Positions 1-12,420 of a stretch of DNA of 64,000 bases are shown here, piece by piece (the first letter of the stretch is position 1; each line of letters opens with the position of its first letter). The position numbers and the translations under genes were made by a program. Below the pieces are notes generated by a model, which was not told the origin of the DNA, ran no database searches, and saw nothing but the letters and a program-made list of their open reading frames with translations. Source of the stretch: Campylorhamphus procurvoides (lineage: Eukaryota > Chordata > Aves > Passeriformes > Dendrocolaptidae). Location of the stretch: the NCBI GenBank assembly GCA_013396655.1, contig WBMV01000121.1, forward strand, positions 310,001 through 374,000, given 5' to 3'.

Positions 1-674
1 TGATCATTCTTCTGCATTTGGTATGAGGAAAATAACTGGGTTGATTCTTGCATTTTATTTGGTATTTGTGCACATAGTATCATTTTATTTCTATTATGGG
101 CCTTGTGAGCAGACAGCTACTTCCTTCTGTGGACTGTCTCATTGCTTTAAATTGACAGCTCCTGGAGGAAGAGACAGCATGTGACATGTGTACAGAATCC
201 AAGATTGATAAGGGTATGCTTTCATTCATTATAATAACTGAGAAGGAGTGAAGATTGACAGTTCAATCACTCATTAATAAAGACTGGCTTTATTACCATT
301 CATGAAAGTGCTGTCAGATACAAAACATTTTAAAAAGGATATTATTATTATTGGAGTTTGATTTAGTAGTTTTCCCTCATATGACTGTAGAAAAATCTCC
401 AGTAATAAACAGAATTTTAATTAGTCGGACAACTACCCCAAAATTACTGATCTCTTTCTATTTTTTTAATTATTTTTGTTTATTGTTGGTAAATACTTTA
501 TCTGCTTACAGATTGACAAGAGGCAGAACTTAAATAAATGTTCACTGTAGTTTAAAAGGTTGCTAAACCTCAGCAGAGCTGCAGGGCTAGTACATCATTC
601 CAGACAGGGGAGGATCAGACTAGGTTGTGTTACTTCTAATTTGCCAGGGATGGACTGACTGAATTAAAACATTA

Positions 675-998
675 ATGGCAAAGTCCACTGTGAAGGACTT
701 GGCAGAGCAGAGTCAAGCCGTGCCTCACTGGTCGCTGAGGGGAGTCAATGTTGACAGCAGCTTAGCGGCTTTTGGAGACTACCAAGCTGTAACCTGTGTG
801 AGAGCAGCCCGGACACCCCTGTGGTGGGACGGGCAATACCAGCTCATGGAAAAGAAAATCACCACACAAACTCAGTCTCAACATGCATGCAGGGTAAAGG
901 AGGCAATCACACAATCATGTAAAGTCTTTTCCTCTATTATAACTATTCCAATTCCTTTGAAGACCACTTCAAGCTTTCTCTCCCAAAGCAAGGTTTAG
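675..998 (+). other. Unverified 107-codon ATG open reading frame
   Basis: An ATG frame runs to a TAG with no interruption. It lies in a locally GC-richer patch (about 680-860) that has several CpGs, unlike its surroundings. The predicted product is mixed polar and hydrophobic, with no signal peptide, membrane segment or motif I recognise. The second half is Thr/Ser/Gln-rich and looks like untranslated AT-rich DNA. No strong splice sites bracket it. A chance frame or a fragment of an old insertion is more likely than a gene. Confidence 0.12.
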
Positions 999-1569
999 GT
1001 AGATTTGATCAGTTTCACACCCATTTCTTTCCTTGATTTCTCTGTCAAATGGGATTGATTTGTCAGTTTGTCTTATTGTCTGTTCATGGTCTACAGTAAG
1101 ATATCAATCTCCCAGCTTTCAGAAGCTTACAGGGGGGTTTTTTGGCACTGAGTTGCATCTTTTCATGGTTTGGCTGTGAAAATGATTGTTCTCATTCTTG
1201 TGTTGACTGATTAGGTGAAGGGCAGATACAGACAATCTTGTTATTTTTAAAAAGCCCACCTCTTGCTTCAGCTGATTGGGTAGAGAGAAGGTTTTGTTCC
1301 CATAGCAACATTTTGCATCCAAACCTGCAGAAACAAGGCTGGTTAGAGGCATTTCAAATATGCTCCATTTAAAGAGCGGGTTGTGCTCTACAATGTGTTT
1401 TCATTTTTGCATCTGACAGAATTATTCAGTAAACACCAGAGAAAGAAAAAGAAAAATCTTTGCATCCCCATATGTGAACCAGAAGCCTGCTGATAGGTGT
1501 GCTCCAGAGCACTGCTTGAACTGCTCTTGTAGAATGCTCTGTGCTATCAGTTGTCTGAACAGACACCAC

Positions 1570-1630
1570 AACTTTCAGTAAAAACCAGTCGAAAGTTCAG
1601 ACGTCACTTTTGTAGGAGTTCTTCTCCTAC
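1570..1630. repeat. Two adjacent small hairpins
   Basis: A 7-bp inverted repeat (AACTTTC at 1570-1576, GAAAGTT at 1591-1597) is followed by a second one (GTAGGAG at 1612-1618, CTCCTAC at 1624-1630, loop of 5). Each is weak alone. They are noted because they lie side by side in an otherwise featureless stretch. Confidence 0.5.
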
Positions 1631-4600
1631 CTTCAGTGGAGACAACACCACTGATCAGGATGTTTGGAGGGAACTGCTAGTAGGCTCAGAAAGTTGTACC
1701 TCAGAGGAGCGGTGAAGCACTAGGGGAGGAGCTGTTGGGTTCTTGCAGAAGTGGCAGATAAAACGAAGGAAAAAATATCTTTCCCAACACAAGGAGCTGC
1801 TGAAGGAAGACACCACTGCACAAAGAGTGGAAGAGAAAAATAATTCTTGCTCTGGGTTTTTTTTCACCCTGTAAAGGTTGATCACGTAGTAGCAGGGGCA
1901 ATTTTTGTGGGAATTGGACTTCAGTGACAGAGGACGAGACAAGGAATGTATCTCACTTTAGGATTTTTGGTTCACTTGTGAAAAACCACGGAACAAGGAC
2001 AGAGCAGAAGAAATTTTAGTAGTCTTTAAGAGAGACAATATAAAACGGCCCTACCTCTTTGGCTGCCATCCAGCTGTGTGTCTCCAGACAGACCCTCTCA
2101 ATCAGCGTAAGTCTTTTTCGGGCAGAATTGGAAGATGCCATGTATTTATCCAGGATTTCACTTCAGGAGATACACAGCTCAATGGGACAGTACATGTCAG
2201 AAGCACAGTAGTCTGCTGCAGGAAAAAATTATTAATTCATCCAGGACAGAAATGCCAAGCAAATGCATATATAGAGTCATTGTTAGAGGATTTTAAGAAT
2301 AATATATAACATTAATATACAGTGATACTTTAATGAGAAATTGAGCCACCTTTTCTCTGTGTTTGCCTTTGGGCACTGATAAACAAACTAATGACATTAA
2401 GAATAACAAAAAATGGGTGTTACTGGCAAATACCTTAGTGGGAACAAGTTGAGAGCATGACACAATTCAGCTGACAACATAGAACTGTAAAATGACCCAA
2501 ATATGAGAAGGCAGTAAATTGTTACTTAAAGCTTTTTTTGGGGGAAGGAAACATGGACAGATTGATTTTGAAAGTTTTGTGGAAGAAAGATTCACATCTG
2601 AAAATATGAATGAAAGTCAGAGGAAATACGAAGCAGGTGTGATCATGCTGAATGCCAGTTGCTCTTTGGTTATCCAGGCTTCACCTGAGCTGACAAGTAT
2701 GGGCTGGAATTTCCACCTATCATATTCTGATAAAGTGGCATTATTGCATGTGACTAAAGGTCTTTGAAGATGAGCAAACTAACATGGCTTTGTCAAAACA
2801 AACTTGAAAATAATTGTACAATACTTGTTAGTCATAATTTTTATTAGAGGGTTTTTGAAGGAGGAAATACATTTTTTCACAAGGTCCGTTCCTGGAGATG
2901 ATGGATCAATCCCACCAAATGCATTGCCTCATGTCCAGACTTCCTCTGAAGATGTCTGGCATTGAACAAGCGTGATAAGTGGGCTAAAACTGTAGGAGAA
3001 AAGGGGCACACAAAGTGATGTAAGACTGAGGGTACTGAAAAGGAACACAGAATTTCATGGCTCCAGAGGGGCAGGAGAAAGGGTGGGTGCCAAGAGCCAT
3101 GCAGAGTCATAACAAATGATAAAAATCACAAAAATACCCCAACCCATAGTGATGGGACGAAAGAGTGGAAACACAAGCAGTCCTGATGCCCTGAAATGAT
3201 GTTATCTCAGACAAGACAAGTCAAGTCAGCAAATTTAATTATTTGCTGCTATTTGGCCAGATGGCCTGGACTTGTATCAAAAATCCCTGCCTGCCACATT
3301 TCAAAATAGGTCTGGATTCCAAATCCTTCACCTACCTTAAAATACTTATGTTTTCAACATAAAGTGAGATACTTAAACTTTTATAGCTCCAGAAAAAAAT
3401 GCAGAAGTCAACAGTGCAAGAAGGCGGCAGCAGTATTCCCGCTGTTATGAGAAAGCAAATTAAAAGCATGCATTGAGGAGAGTTATCTGATACAGCTTTG
3501 GTCATCAGGATCTGTCTCCAGGGCAAATGGCTCAGCCCTGCAGTATGAGAAGATAAGAGCTCTGGCCTTGAGATAGGAACCAGATTTCCGCAACCTGTTG
3601 CTAGAGATCCCAAGGAGGTTGCTCTATGAAAGAACTTGTGCAGTTGCTGACCTTAGCTAGTTTCTGGCTCATGAGAGAAAGAAGTCTGTTCCAAGGTACT
3701 GAACTCTCCTAATGGAGTGGACAAGAATAGTCAATGACTCTAGCAGGCAGTATTCTTGGAAACACCTCTGTGTTCTGTGTTCTGTGCATAGTCATCTACA
3801 GTGACCCCGATGTAGAAAATACTGTATCTAACCTCTGTAATACAGAATTTTTCACAAAATGAGGTGTTCTTCGTTTTCAAAAGAAAGAGAAGAGGTAACC
3901 GGAGCAAGTGAATAGAAGTGCACCTGGAGTCTGTATAATCAGACCTGACAGAAGTAATTAACAACCAGCATCATGAGACACAAATTAACCTGCTAATTGG
4001 AGTCCAGCAAATCTAAGCCCAATAGCTGTCACTGACCATCAGTTAACCACAACCAACATAAAAAACTCCAGTAATGCAGGTTCCACTCAAGTGACTCCCC
4101 CCTCCATTTTAGCATTTTAGTGCAACATTGCTATGAGTGATACCTTAAACCCCAAGCTGAAAAGCAACAGCTTTTGACTCAGCATCACAAACTTGATGGC
4201 TGAGGACTGTGGTGTGACTCCCTTCTCTCCATGACTAAGGTTAGGATCTCGAGATTAACCTGCCTGCTGATGTTCTGTCACTTCAGCTAAACTGCTCTTG
4301 TCAAACTAAATCCAAACATAAATGTGATGACAGTTTGCTCTAACTTCTTTGTCTGTTTTTTACTTACTAACTAGCTTGCTAGAAATTAATTTACCATGGG
4401 TTGCTGTATGCTCCCAGGACTGAAGTTTCATGAGAAGTTACTTGAAGAATGTACCAGGACACAGGGAAAACTTGAAATAATGGGTTGCCCTACGACAAGC
4501 CACATCCTTCAGGATCTGAAATGTGTGGTGCTGTCCTCCCAAGACACGACACAACCTGTTGCTCGGCTGTGCCGGTTCAGCTGCCGGTGTGTGTATGTGC

Positions 4601-5065
4601 AGATGTAACAGTGCCACGACTCAGCTCCGCACACCGGGCAGCGGGAACTCTGGGTTCCTGCATTTAACGCTGATACAGAAAGTGCGTTACAATTAGCGAT
4701 AAATACCTTTCGAGAGCGGATTCTATTTTAACTTGAGAACAGCTTGTCGCCTGACGGTGTACTACAGCTATCGGAAAAAGTAAACTGCTGCTCGCAGAGG
4801 TGCGATTTGGTTCGGGTGAGACTCACTTCGTTACGGGAAGCTGGAGCGCTGCGGTCACGTACGGTGTTCGAGCACCGAGCGCCGTGCTCCGAGTGCCTTC
4901 CCACGGCCGGGCCGGCGGAGCTATCCAGCCCGGCGCCTCCTGGCTCCGAGCGGGGAGCAGCCTTGTCCCTGGCCCGGACAGCGCCGGGGAAGCACCGAGC
5001 GCGCCGCTTCCCGCCGGGGGCTCCGCACAGTGCTCGGGGCGCCCACACGCCGTGACCGGGAGCCG

Positions 5066-5121
5066 CCCGCACCCAGGAACCCGCACCCAGCCTCCCGCAC
5101 CCAGGAGCCCGCACCGCCGCT
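5066..5121. repeat. 14-bp minisatellite inside the CpG island
   Basis: Four head-to-tail units start at 5066, 5080, 5094 and 5108, an exact 14-bp period. The first three share CCCGCACCCAG and differ only in the last three bases. The fourth keeps the first eight bases and then merges with the next direct repeat. Because the period is not a multiple of three, each unit would shift the frame of any protein read through it, which argues against a translated first exon here. Confidence 0.85.
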
Positions 5122-5165
5122 GTCTCCGCGCCCGCTCCGCATCTGGCTCCGCCGCTGTCTCCGCG
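5114..5165. repeat. 17-bp perfect direct repeat in the CpG island
   Basis: The string CCGCCGCTGTCTCCGCG occurs at 5114-5130 and again at 5149-5165, 35 bp apart, directly after the 14-bp minisatellite. Together they suggest that the island core grew by local duplication. Confidence 0.85.
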
Positions 5166-5225
5166 GCCGGCTGGCCGAGCCCCGTGCGGCGGGGCCGTGC
5201 GGGGGAAGGGGCCGTGAGTGCGGGC

Positions 5226-5238
5226 NNNNNNNNNNNNN
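5226..5238. other. Assembly gap of 13 N
   Basis: Thirteen unknown bases interrupt the CpG island. Three G-runs (5191-5194, 5201-5205, 5208-5211) lie just to the left and a run of eight C (5242-5249) just to the right. Such sequence often drops out of short-read data, so the true missing length may not be 13. Confidence 0.98.
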
Positions 5239-6565
5239 GTTCCCCCCCCGCTATTGTGCCCCGCACGGCGATGCCCAGGCTGCGAAATCTTGGGCACGGG
5301 GAGACTCGTGCGAAGGGAACAGCTCTCCGTCCCCGCTGGGAAGCGGCGCCGGCCGTGCTGTGAGCAGGCGAACGCGAGGCTGTCATGACTGGTGAAGGCA
5401 CTGCTAAAAGGTGTAGAAAAATAACCCCAAGGTCTGAGCCGAGGGCAGCAGCATAACTACGCAGTACCACCAGACCCCACTTTGGAGCTGCAACCTAAGG
5501 CTGTTAGTAAGGAAGAATCCTTTCCCTGGCATTCAGCTCCAATCACAGTTTTCATCGCTCCTTCCGACAGGCAAGCTTTCCTTCTAGGTGGACCTGGGCT
5601 GCATGCTGAAACGGGCTGTAGCAGGAAAGTACCAGTGTAGAAGACACGTTGTCAAAAGAGTAACTGCTTTTACGAGTACCTTAAGATTTGAAGAGTATCA
5701 CGTAACTGCTCAGGGTTCTTGTCCTGCTCTTTTCCTGTCTTGCTCCCTTTTGGTGTGATCTTTTTGGATTTTGTTGTTACATCCTTTGGCCCGTTAGACA
5801 AAGTGTGCGGTAGCTCAAACAACTGGAGTAGCAAGGCATTGCTCAAAATTCATGATAAAAGGTATGGGAAGTTTCTACCCTCGCTGTGTGGTGAGAGGTG
5901 GTTGAGCTTGGAGTCCTCCTCAACATTTCTGAGCCACTGCTCTGGGTTCCGATGGCTGTGCTTGGCTTGGCGGAGCCTGAGCAACACAGAACAAATGAGT
6001 TGATTTGGGATTTTTCTTTGTTTTGTGGAAGAAACCCTCCACTGAGCTGGACTAAGCCTGATATTGCTAATCTCTTTTACAAATATCCCAGAGCAGTATT
6101 TTACACTTAGTGTTAGTTATTATGTGCTTATTATACAGTTTGGACAAGCTGGTTAAGAGAAAACTGATTAATTCTATCCTCTCATTGTGAATAATGTGTA
6201 ACAAATGCTTTATTTGAATTTTGCCTTCTTCCATTGCCCATCATATTCCTTTGCCTACAAGGAGGGGGAGTGCAGAGATGGTCAAGATTTGAAATTAAGG
6301 ATTTATTGGAGGACAGAATGACTTTGGGGATTGTGGATACAAGGTATTTGAGCCTTGTTTCTTTTTCCTACCTAATTCTGTGGCTGCTTAGGGGCTGAGT
6401 CGGGGCTTCAGTTTACAGTGGCAGCCTATTTTGTGCTGCATGTGCATGAGCCATCCATTGCAGGCTGACCTCCATGTGAATTATGGTCCACCTGTGCTAA
6501 ATTCCTCTGCTGTACATGAGAACTAGAGCAGTGCCAAGAGAAGTTAAACTAAGCTAACTTTAGCT

Positions 6566-6599
6566 TAAAAATTATGAAATTTGTAATTCATAATTTTTA
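6566..6599. repeat. 13-bp perfect inverted repeat, AT-rich hairpin
   Basis: TAAAAATTATGAA at 6566-6578 is matched perfectly by its reverse complement at 6587-6599, with an 8-base spacer. The composition is almost all A and T, which lowers its surprise value. Confidence 0.8.
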
Positions 6600-7125
6600 G
6601 GTAACACCTTAGCACTAATGAAGGCTACATGACGAATCATCTGGGAAAGGAAATCTCCTTTTAAGCAAATGAAGCAAGAAATAAAAAGAAACACAATTGC
6701 AGCACTCACTTTGAGTCAGGAGTGCTTTGATCCTACTTTAGGCATCCCACTGGACAACCTTCTACACCGATTTAGTAGATCAGATTCTTAGTATGTCTTG
6801 GGAAAACAGCAGTCATGGGGACAACCAACAGTTAAAATTAATTTCATGTCATGGCTCTCAAGGGTGGAGTATGAAACTCAGTGTTGATTGCTTTGTTTCC
6901 TCTTTATTCTCTGCTGTAACAGAGGATTTGCTACCATTCCTGTCTTAGCATCCCTTTTTTCACTTTTATATCTGTCAGGAAGGGAAGGTAAAACAGGGAA
7001 AAACCTCTGGTTTTCTGTTGTTCCCCTTGTCATGTTATTTTATGGCCAAGAAGAGGAAGTCTAACATTTGAGACCCCTCTGACTTGATGTCCCTAAATGC
7101 AGTTTATGCTTCAGTGATTAGCTAA

Positions 7126-7146
7126 CAAATAAATAAACAAATAAAG
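7126..7146. repeat. Short AAAT/AAAC simple repeat
   Basis: Tetranucleotide units of the AAAT and AAAC type run for about 20 bases. They look like the decayed end of an old A-rich tract, but no element can be recognised beside it. Confidence 0.7.
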
Positions 7147-9452
7147 ACAGAGTGGACTGGGCTGGACTCCTGAGGAAAAAAGCTCAAGCTCTTGCACAGT
7201 GTTTAGTATGGTCAATAGCTTAGTATTGAATCTACACTTTCCACTTGGATCAAGTTTTCCAGTGCCATCTGCACTCATAAAGGAACAATAAGTAAAAGAG
7301 TTGTTTTGGATGACTCGTAACCATAATAAAAACCTGTGGTTTGTTGCTGGAGACAGGTGAAATAGTGTCCTTGTCCTTTCTGTTGAGGCTGTACTGAATT
7401 TCAGCTCTAATGTAGAGAAACTAGACCTATGAGGATGGGTGAAATCAGTGCAATTAGAGTCCCAGGGAAGCTGCTATTGAATTGTGTTGATGAGGTGGGC
7501 GTTCCCTAAGCTGAGCCCTTGGCTTCTCAGGTGAGCTGATCTCTCTGAGAAATCTGCCTGCTCCTTATGCTTTAGTCACTGAAATGGGATGAAGTCTTTC
7601 AGGCGCTGGTGTCCTGAAGCCAGCATTCAGTATGCAGAGGCTGCCAGTCCTGTGGTTTCAGGAGTGACACAGTGATGCTCTGTGCAACCTCCTCTGCACT
7701 TTTGCTCACCAGTGCAGAAGCACATCTTAGGCAGATGTGCTTTCCTCAGGTTCCTGCTGTAGTCTGTGGAGGAAAGCAGAGCAGTTCAGGGTGAGTGAGA
7801 TCTGGTGCTGTATGCATCAGGGCTGTGCAGTATGGCAGAGAGACCACCACAGGCAGGGAGGGATGGGCAGTAGCTATGCTCTGCTAGCCTGCTGCTTTTG
7901 GAATCCTCTGCTGAGCCTGGAGCTTAGCTCAGCAGCTCTTAGCAAGTGCCCACCTCTCTGCCTACCACCCTTTCTGGCCCTTCCAGCTAGATATGTCCAA
8001 CCTGTTCTTCACGAAGGGAGAGCTTTCTAAAATTCTCTGAGTACTAGTGGGGTCAATGATTGGTAATTATCCTAACACCATATTTGAGATGATTTATAGG
8101 AATTTCATCCTTCCAGAGTCCCCCTCCCCCCTTTCTTGTCTCTACACACTTTTTTTAGACTTCAGAAGCATGATGGCTGTGTGTACAGAGCTTGCTGGCC
8201 ACCATTGCTTCTCGCTCTTCAAACCACTCAAAATAGTTAGAGATCACATAGGCATTTGCAAGTACTTTCTTGCTTATATGGACACTGTTGTGTAATATCT
8301 AGGTGCTACACCTGGATATGTAGCTAACACCAGCTGAGGTTGGTCCATTTGATTTCATTCCATGGGAAAGATCTGATTCTCTTTCTTCCATATACCCCTC
8401 TCTTTTCACTGTCATATTAGTAAGAAAATACTAATGCATATATAAGCAGGAAGAAAATCCTTGAAGCTATTTTCTTATTTTTTCATACCTTCCCCTTCCT
8501 GATTATTCAAATAAAATAGATTGACATTGTAGTTAATGGAGATAAGCTGTCTATTACACATTGCAGGAATGAGGTAACAGAGAGGACAGACTACATTTCA
8601 GGTAACAGATGGAAAGCCAATTCTCCAAACCTCAGCAATCTTGTCTCTTTGGACTAGTTTTTCTCAGCTTCTCTTGCCAGATGACCTACCTGTCTTAATT
8701 GACTGTATTAGGAGCTAATTTATTAATTCTCAGCAGTCTTTCACCAGATCACTGAAGTATATATTAGATATAAATTCCCATTTGTGTCTGCTTCTATTAT
8801 GTTTTTGAATACCAGCTCTGTATACCTTGTTCATTTTCCCTCGGGTAAACAAATTCACATGTCAAATACTGCTAGTGTTATTTCTTCAGGCAAGATGTAC
8901 CAACACTTGGAAATTAATGAAAATCAAGCACATCAACAAGAAATTAGTATTTAGGGACAAAAAAAAAGAAAAAGAGGAAACTGGCATGAGCAGAACATAC
9001 TGAAAATTCAGGCTGGGTTAAACTAAGTATATAATGAAGATGAAATTATGTGCTACTTCTGTCTTTATTAGATATAATTTAATGCTCTTAGGTGGGTTTT
9101 GGCTCTGATGCTCAGTAATCAGTAACCACTCTTATGAGTATTAATGGTTAGGGAAAGGAAACAGCCTGGCTTGTTAATGTTCTGTTTAATTCCTAAGGTA
9201 GTGAGGAGGGCCAAATATGAGTTGACAGGTACAGGACAGTGCTGCATCTTGCTATAAAATTTACTCACCAGGTGCCAGATGTTTGAGCAGAATAAAACCT
9301 TTATTTTTAATCAAGTTGCCATTGTCTGGTCTTGTTGGGCAAAACTACACATCCTGGGACAATTTGAGCTAATGGGAGTGGGTGTCACCATAGCTCTTCA
9401 GGGCAAAATACGTGCCCTTTTGGTATCTTTGCTTTTGCTTTTGATATCTTTA

Positions 9453-9490
9453 GTTATATACTACTTGAATGTCTTCAAGTAGTACATAAC
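9453..9490. repeat. 16-bp stem hairpin with a 6-base loop
   Basis: Arms at 9453-9468 and 9475-9490 are reverse complements at 15 of 16 positions, with a 6-base loop at 9469-9474. The one mismatch is A opposite C in a plus-strand RNA but becomes a G:U wobble in a minus-strand RNA, so a minus transcript would fold into an uninterrupted 16-pair stem. Pairing does not continue outward, so the stem is shorter than that of a normal microRNA precursor. No flanking target duplication or transposon is recognisable. Confidence 0.85.
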
Positions 9491-12420
9491 ACAGTCAAGG
9501 ACTAAATTTCAGGGTTGAGGTAATAATGAGATTTTCCTTTTCAGTTATTTTAGAGGCTCTACTATCTTGACTACCCTCAAGGAATATAAAATGTGTTAGC
9601 ATTTAAATCCATGACAACAGATAACTTACCTAAGCATTAGATTTAGCTGAGTTAACATGCAGTCAGTTTAACTGGCTAAGACACAGGCCACACTGGCATG
9701 AGGAAGCACTGAATAAATCCTTGCTCCAAACACAGCAGAGCTGGGGTTGGAACAGGCGTCTCTGGCCTTCGGGAGAAATAGGACAGACAGACAGTGGGGG
9801 ATTTCTTCTACAGTTGGGCACTGGGGTGGGTTTAAGTGGATTTTAGTGAATTTGTACTGAATTCAGGTGCCTGCAGGTGTTTAAGTGCCTAAAAGATCAC
9901 ATGATTGGCAATTGAGGATTTCAGTGGAACATCAACATTGGTTTTGAAGGACTAAAGAGAATTTCCTGCCTTTACCTCAAGCACTCCAATGTGCTAAGGA
10001 GTTCATCTTTCTCATCACTGCTTCTGCTGTTTTTATTAGTGATTCAACTGATTAGCAGTAGGATCCATCTCTGCCAACAATGTCTGTGATGCAAATGTGG
10101 ACCAAAATGGAGTCAAAATTTTCCAGTGCTTGAAAAGGCTTGAAAGTAGCAAGGATATAAAGGGGATCAAGGCAATGAAGCTGAGACTTCGGGCTCAGTC
10201 GTGTGTGCTGTGGCACTGTGGCAGGCAATAGATGATGGAAGGATAATTCATTCTGCTCAGCAATGTAAACAAGGATGTTTAAAATATAGGGTGGAATTTT
10301 TTTTCAGTTTTAGAGATCTCAAGTTGAAAATGTCACTGTGGTATAAAGAAATATCAATGGGATTTCTTAAATATATCTACCATCTACTTAAAAACTTTGC
10401 TGTAAAATTTATTTTCTTAAGATTCTAGAGTAAAATTCTTTGAGGTTGGACAATAAGGAATCAAAATGTAGTGGAAGTTCAATGAGGTTTATGTATCAAA
10501 GTCCCTGGGTTCACTTTCCAAAATGGCATTTAAATGGCTGATATGCTTTCAACTGTCTTTCTTATTGGTCATGTTTTTATCTTCCATCTCTCTTGGTAAG
10601 CAGAGAGGAGAGTAAGGAATAAGTGACACGGGGAGGAAGAATTAGAGAGTAACTAGTTGTTCACTGTCTCTGTCAGCAGAAGAACTGCGGCCATCAAATG
10701 AAACCATCAGGTCCCCCAGGTACAGAGCAGGATGTGCTCCTTGTTTAGCTGGAGATTCCTGGCTGTTGTGTATTGGGGAGAGCCTGAGTTTCCACAGGTT
10801 CATATTCAGGTAGAATACTTCAAAAGCCCCTGAGGACAAAAGTAGCACTGCTGGCTCAGAAAGGCTTTGACCTGCAGATCTCCAGTATCCAGAAAGTATT
10901 CTAGGGAGCAGCATTACATGATTATTCTAGTCATGGGAGTCTTCCCAAGGCATCCACTATTGGCTACTGTTCCAGCCAATATACAAGCATGGATTTAATG
11001 TGAGCCAGGATGTTTTTTACACTCCAGCAACACAGAACTGAGCTCTGTTTTCTGCTGAGGCTGCTTGTGAGATATTGAATCTGTTTGAGTCATACTCTTG
11101 ATTAAGCAGGTCAGCTGGAAATGTTTTGTTACTATATTATCTGAGAGAATGAAGCAGTGAGAAAACAAATGGAGGAAGATTAAGATCTCATGAACATGTT
11201 GGCTTCACTGAACTAAAACTAGAAGGATTTTTTAAAGTAATTTCTTGAGTTCATGATTCCCATTCAGAGCATTAGTAGATCAGAATTGCTGGTTGTACAT
11301 TTCTCAACAGCTTGCCCATACCAGAATGAACATTTCCCTGTCCTCTTGTTCTGAGGTGGGGGCAAAGCACTTTCCAGCACAGAAGACACAAAGAAGGGCC
11401 AGTTAGCATTTTTTTCTCTATATGTTCTTCCCCACTGCTGGAATGTAAGAAGACAATGAAGTCTTAACTTTAAAAAACATATATGAAAAAATAGGAATGG
11501 GAAAAAAAGGAGAGATGAGCTGATTGAAAAGTAAGTAAAACTTCCAAAATTCTTTGATAGTCTCTAGTGGTAAGGTTAAAAAAATGGCTAGGGCTAGACT
11601 TTTCTGCCCTACTACAACATCTGGGCATACCACTGGCAGATCTCATGTGGCTTTAGGACCTATAAAATCAGGACACTAGCTCTTTGGTCACTGTTTTTCT
11701 GCTTCTGAGCAATTGATCTTAAGCCATTGTATTTAATGTAGTGAAACATGACCTTGAATGCCAGAGACCATCATAGAAGACAATGCTTCACTGGTCTACA
11801 TTATTTTTATCAAATCTTTTTTGCTTTTTAAATAGAAAAATAGGTTTTGATTTAAAAAAAACACAATAAAGTCAAGAAAATATATTTCTGATGAAAATAC
11901 TAATTTTCCCATGAAAAACTAACCTCTAGTTGAAAAAAAAGGCTTATTTTTGTAAAGTCGTTAGTATCTACATCTGGGCTTTGCCTTTTTTTCCTGTGTT
12001 ATTGTTCAACTCATACAATTGACTTTGTTCTTTTCATATGCTCTAAAAACTGTTATGTTTTCTCTTTGTCTTTCCCAGCTTATTTTTGTGCAGATGAATA
12101 AACACACTTTTAAATTCATTTCAATTATCTTACTTTTTGTCAAGACGTGTTTTCAGGTAGCACAATTAATTACAGCTTCATTAACTGTTTAAAAAAGATG
12201 TATTTCCCTGTGACAAACCTTTGGTACTGGTCTACTTGAATTAATGAGTGTGAATGGATGTGTGATAAATATTGATTTGCTCAGAAATAAAGGGGAATTT
12301 TTGTCCTTTTTTTTAAATTTGCTTTTTATTTATAAGCCGGAAGAGATATACTTTCTATTGCTTTTTACCATTTCAATTCAGTCTATTTGGGTCTTCCTGA
12401 GAGTTAGAGCCTCTATCAGA

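Larger units (their letters stand above)
1..4609. other. Gene-free AT-rich stretch left of the CpG island
   Basis: No recognisable gene, RNA gene or transposon is seen here. The sequence is AT-rich with scattered in-frame stops. It contains one intact ATG frame (675-998, listed separately), two adjacent short hairpins at 1570-1630, and a short TGTGTTC tandem near 3772-3790. A TATA-like string occurs near 2039, but no CpG-rich or coding sequence follows it. If the gene fed by the CpG island runs on the minus strand, this stretch would be its first intron. Otherwise it is upstream intergenic DNA. Confidence 0.6.
4610..5400. promoter_or_regulatory. CpG island, probable promoter and first-exon region
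   Basis: Base composition switches abruptly from AT-rich to very GC- and CpG-rich at about 4610, peaks at 4780-5390, and falls back by about 5400. This is the only such island in the window, and in vertebrates such islands usually mark transcription starts. A GC-box core (CCGCCC) lies at 5063-5068, and no TATA box is obvious in the core. Splice-donor-like strings occur on both strands: GCC|GTGAGT on the plus strand with GT at 5214-5215, and GAA|GTGAGT on the minus strand near 4822-4830. Direction of transcription is therefore unresolved. The long open frames on both strands are the usual by-product of GC-rich DNA and are not called as genes. The downstream gene is not identified. Confidence 0.62.
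5401..12420. other. Gene-free AT-rich stretch
   Basis: No gene or transposon could be recognised. The stretch holds a 13-bp perfect AT-rich hairpin (6566-6599), an AAAT/AAAC-type short repeat (7126-7146), A-rich tracts near 8959-8978 and 11840-11890, and a striking 16-bp hairpin (9453-9490). Open frames are short and resemble nothing known. It would be the first intron of a plus-strand gene if the CpG island fires rightwards. Confidence 0.6.

Noticed and set aside
2036..2060. TATA-like string ATATAAAACGG as a promoter
   Set aside because: No CpG island, exon or LTR structure follows it, and such strings are frequent in AT-rich DNA.
4728..5470. Several long open frames (up to about 215 codons) on both strands across the CpG island
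   Set aside because: They overlap in many frames, run through the N gap, and arise because stop codons are rare in GC-rich DNA. The 14-bp minisatellite would shift the frame with each unit. None resembles a known protein.
10642..10914. 90-codon minus-strand ATG frame with an acceptor-like TTTTGTCCTCAG inside
   Set aside because: No family is recognised, no donor is needed or seen, and composition is not distinct from the flanks. Weaker than the listed candidates.
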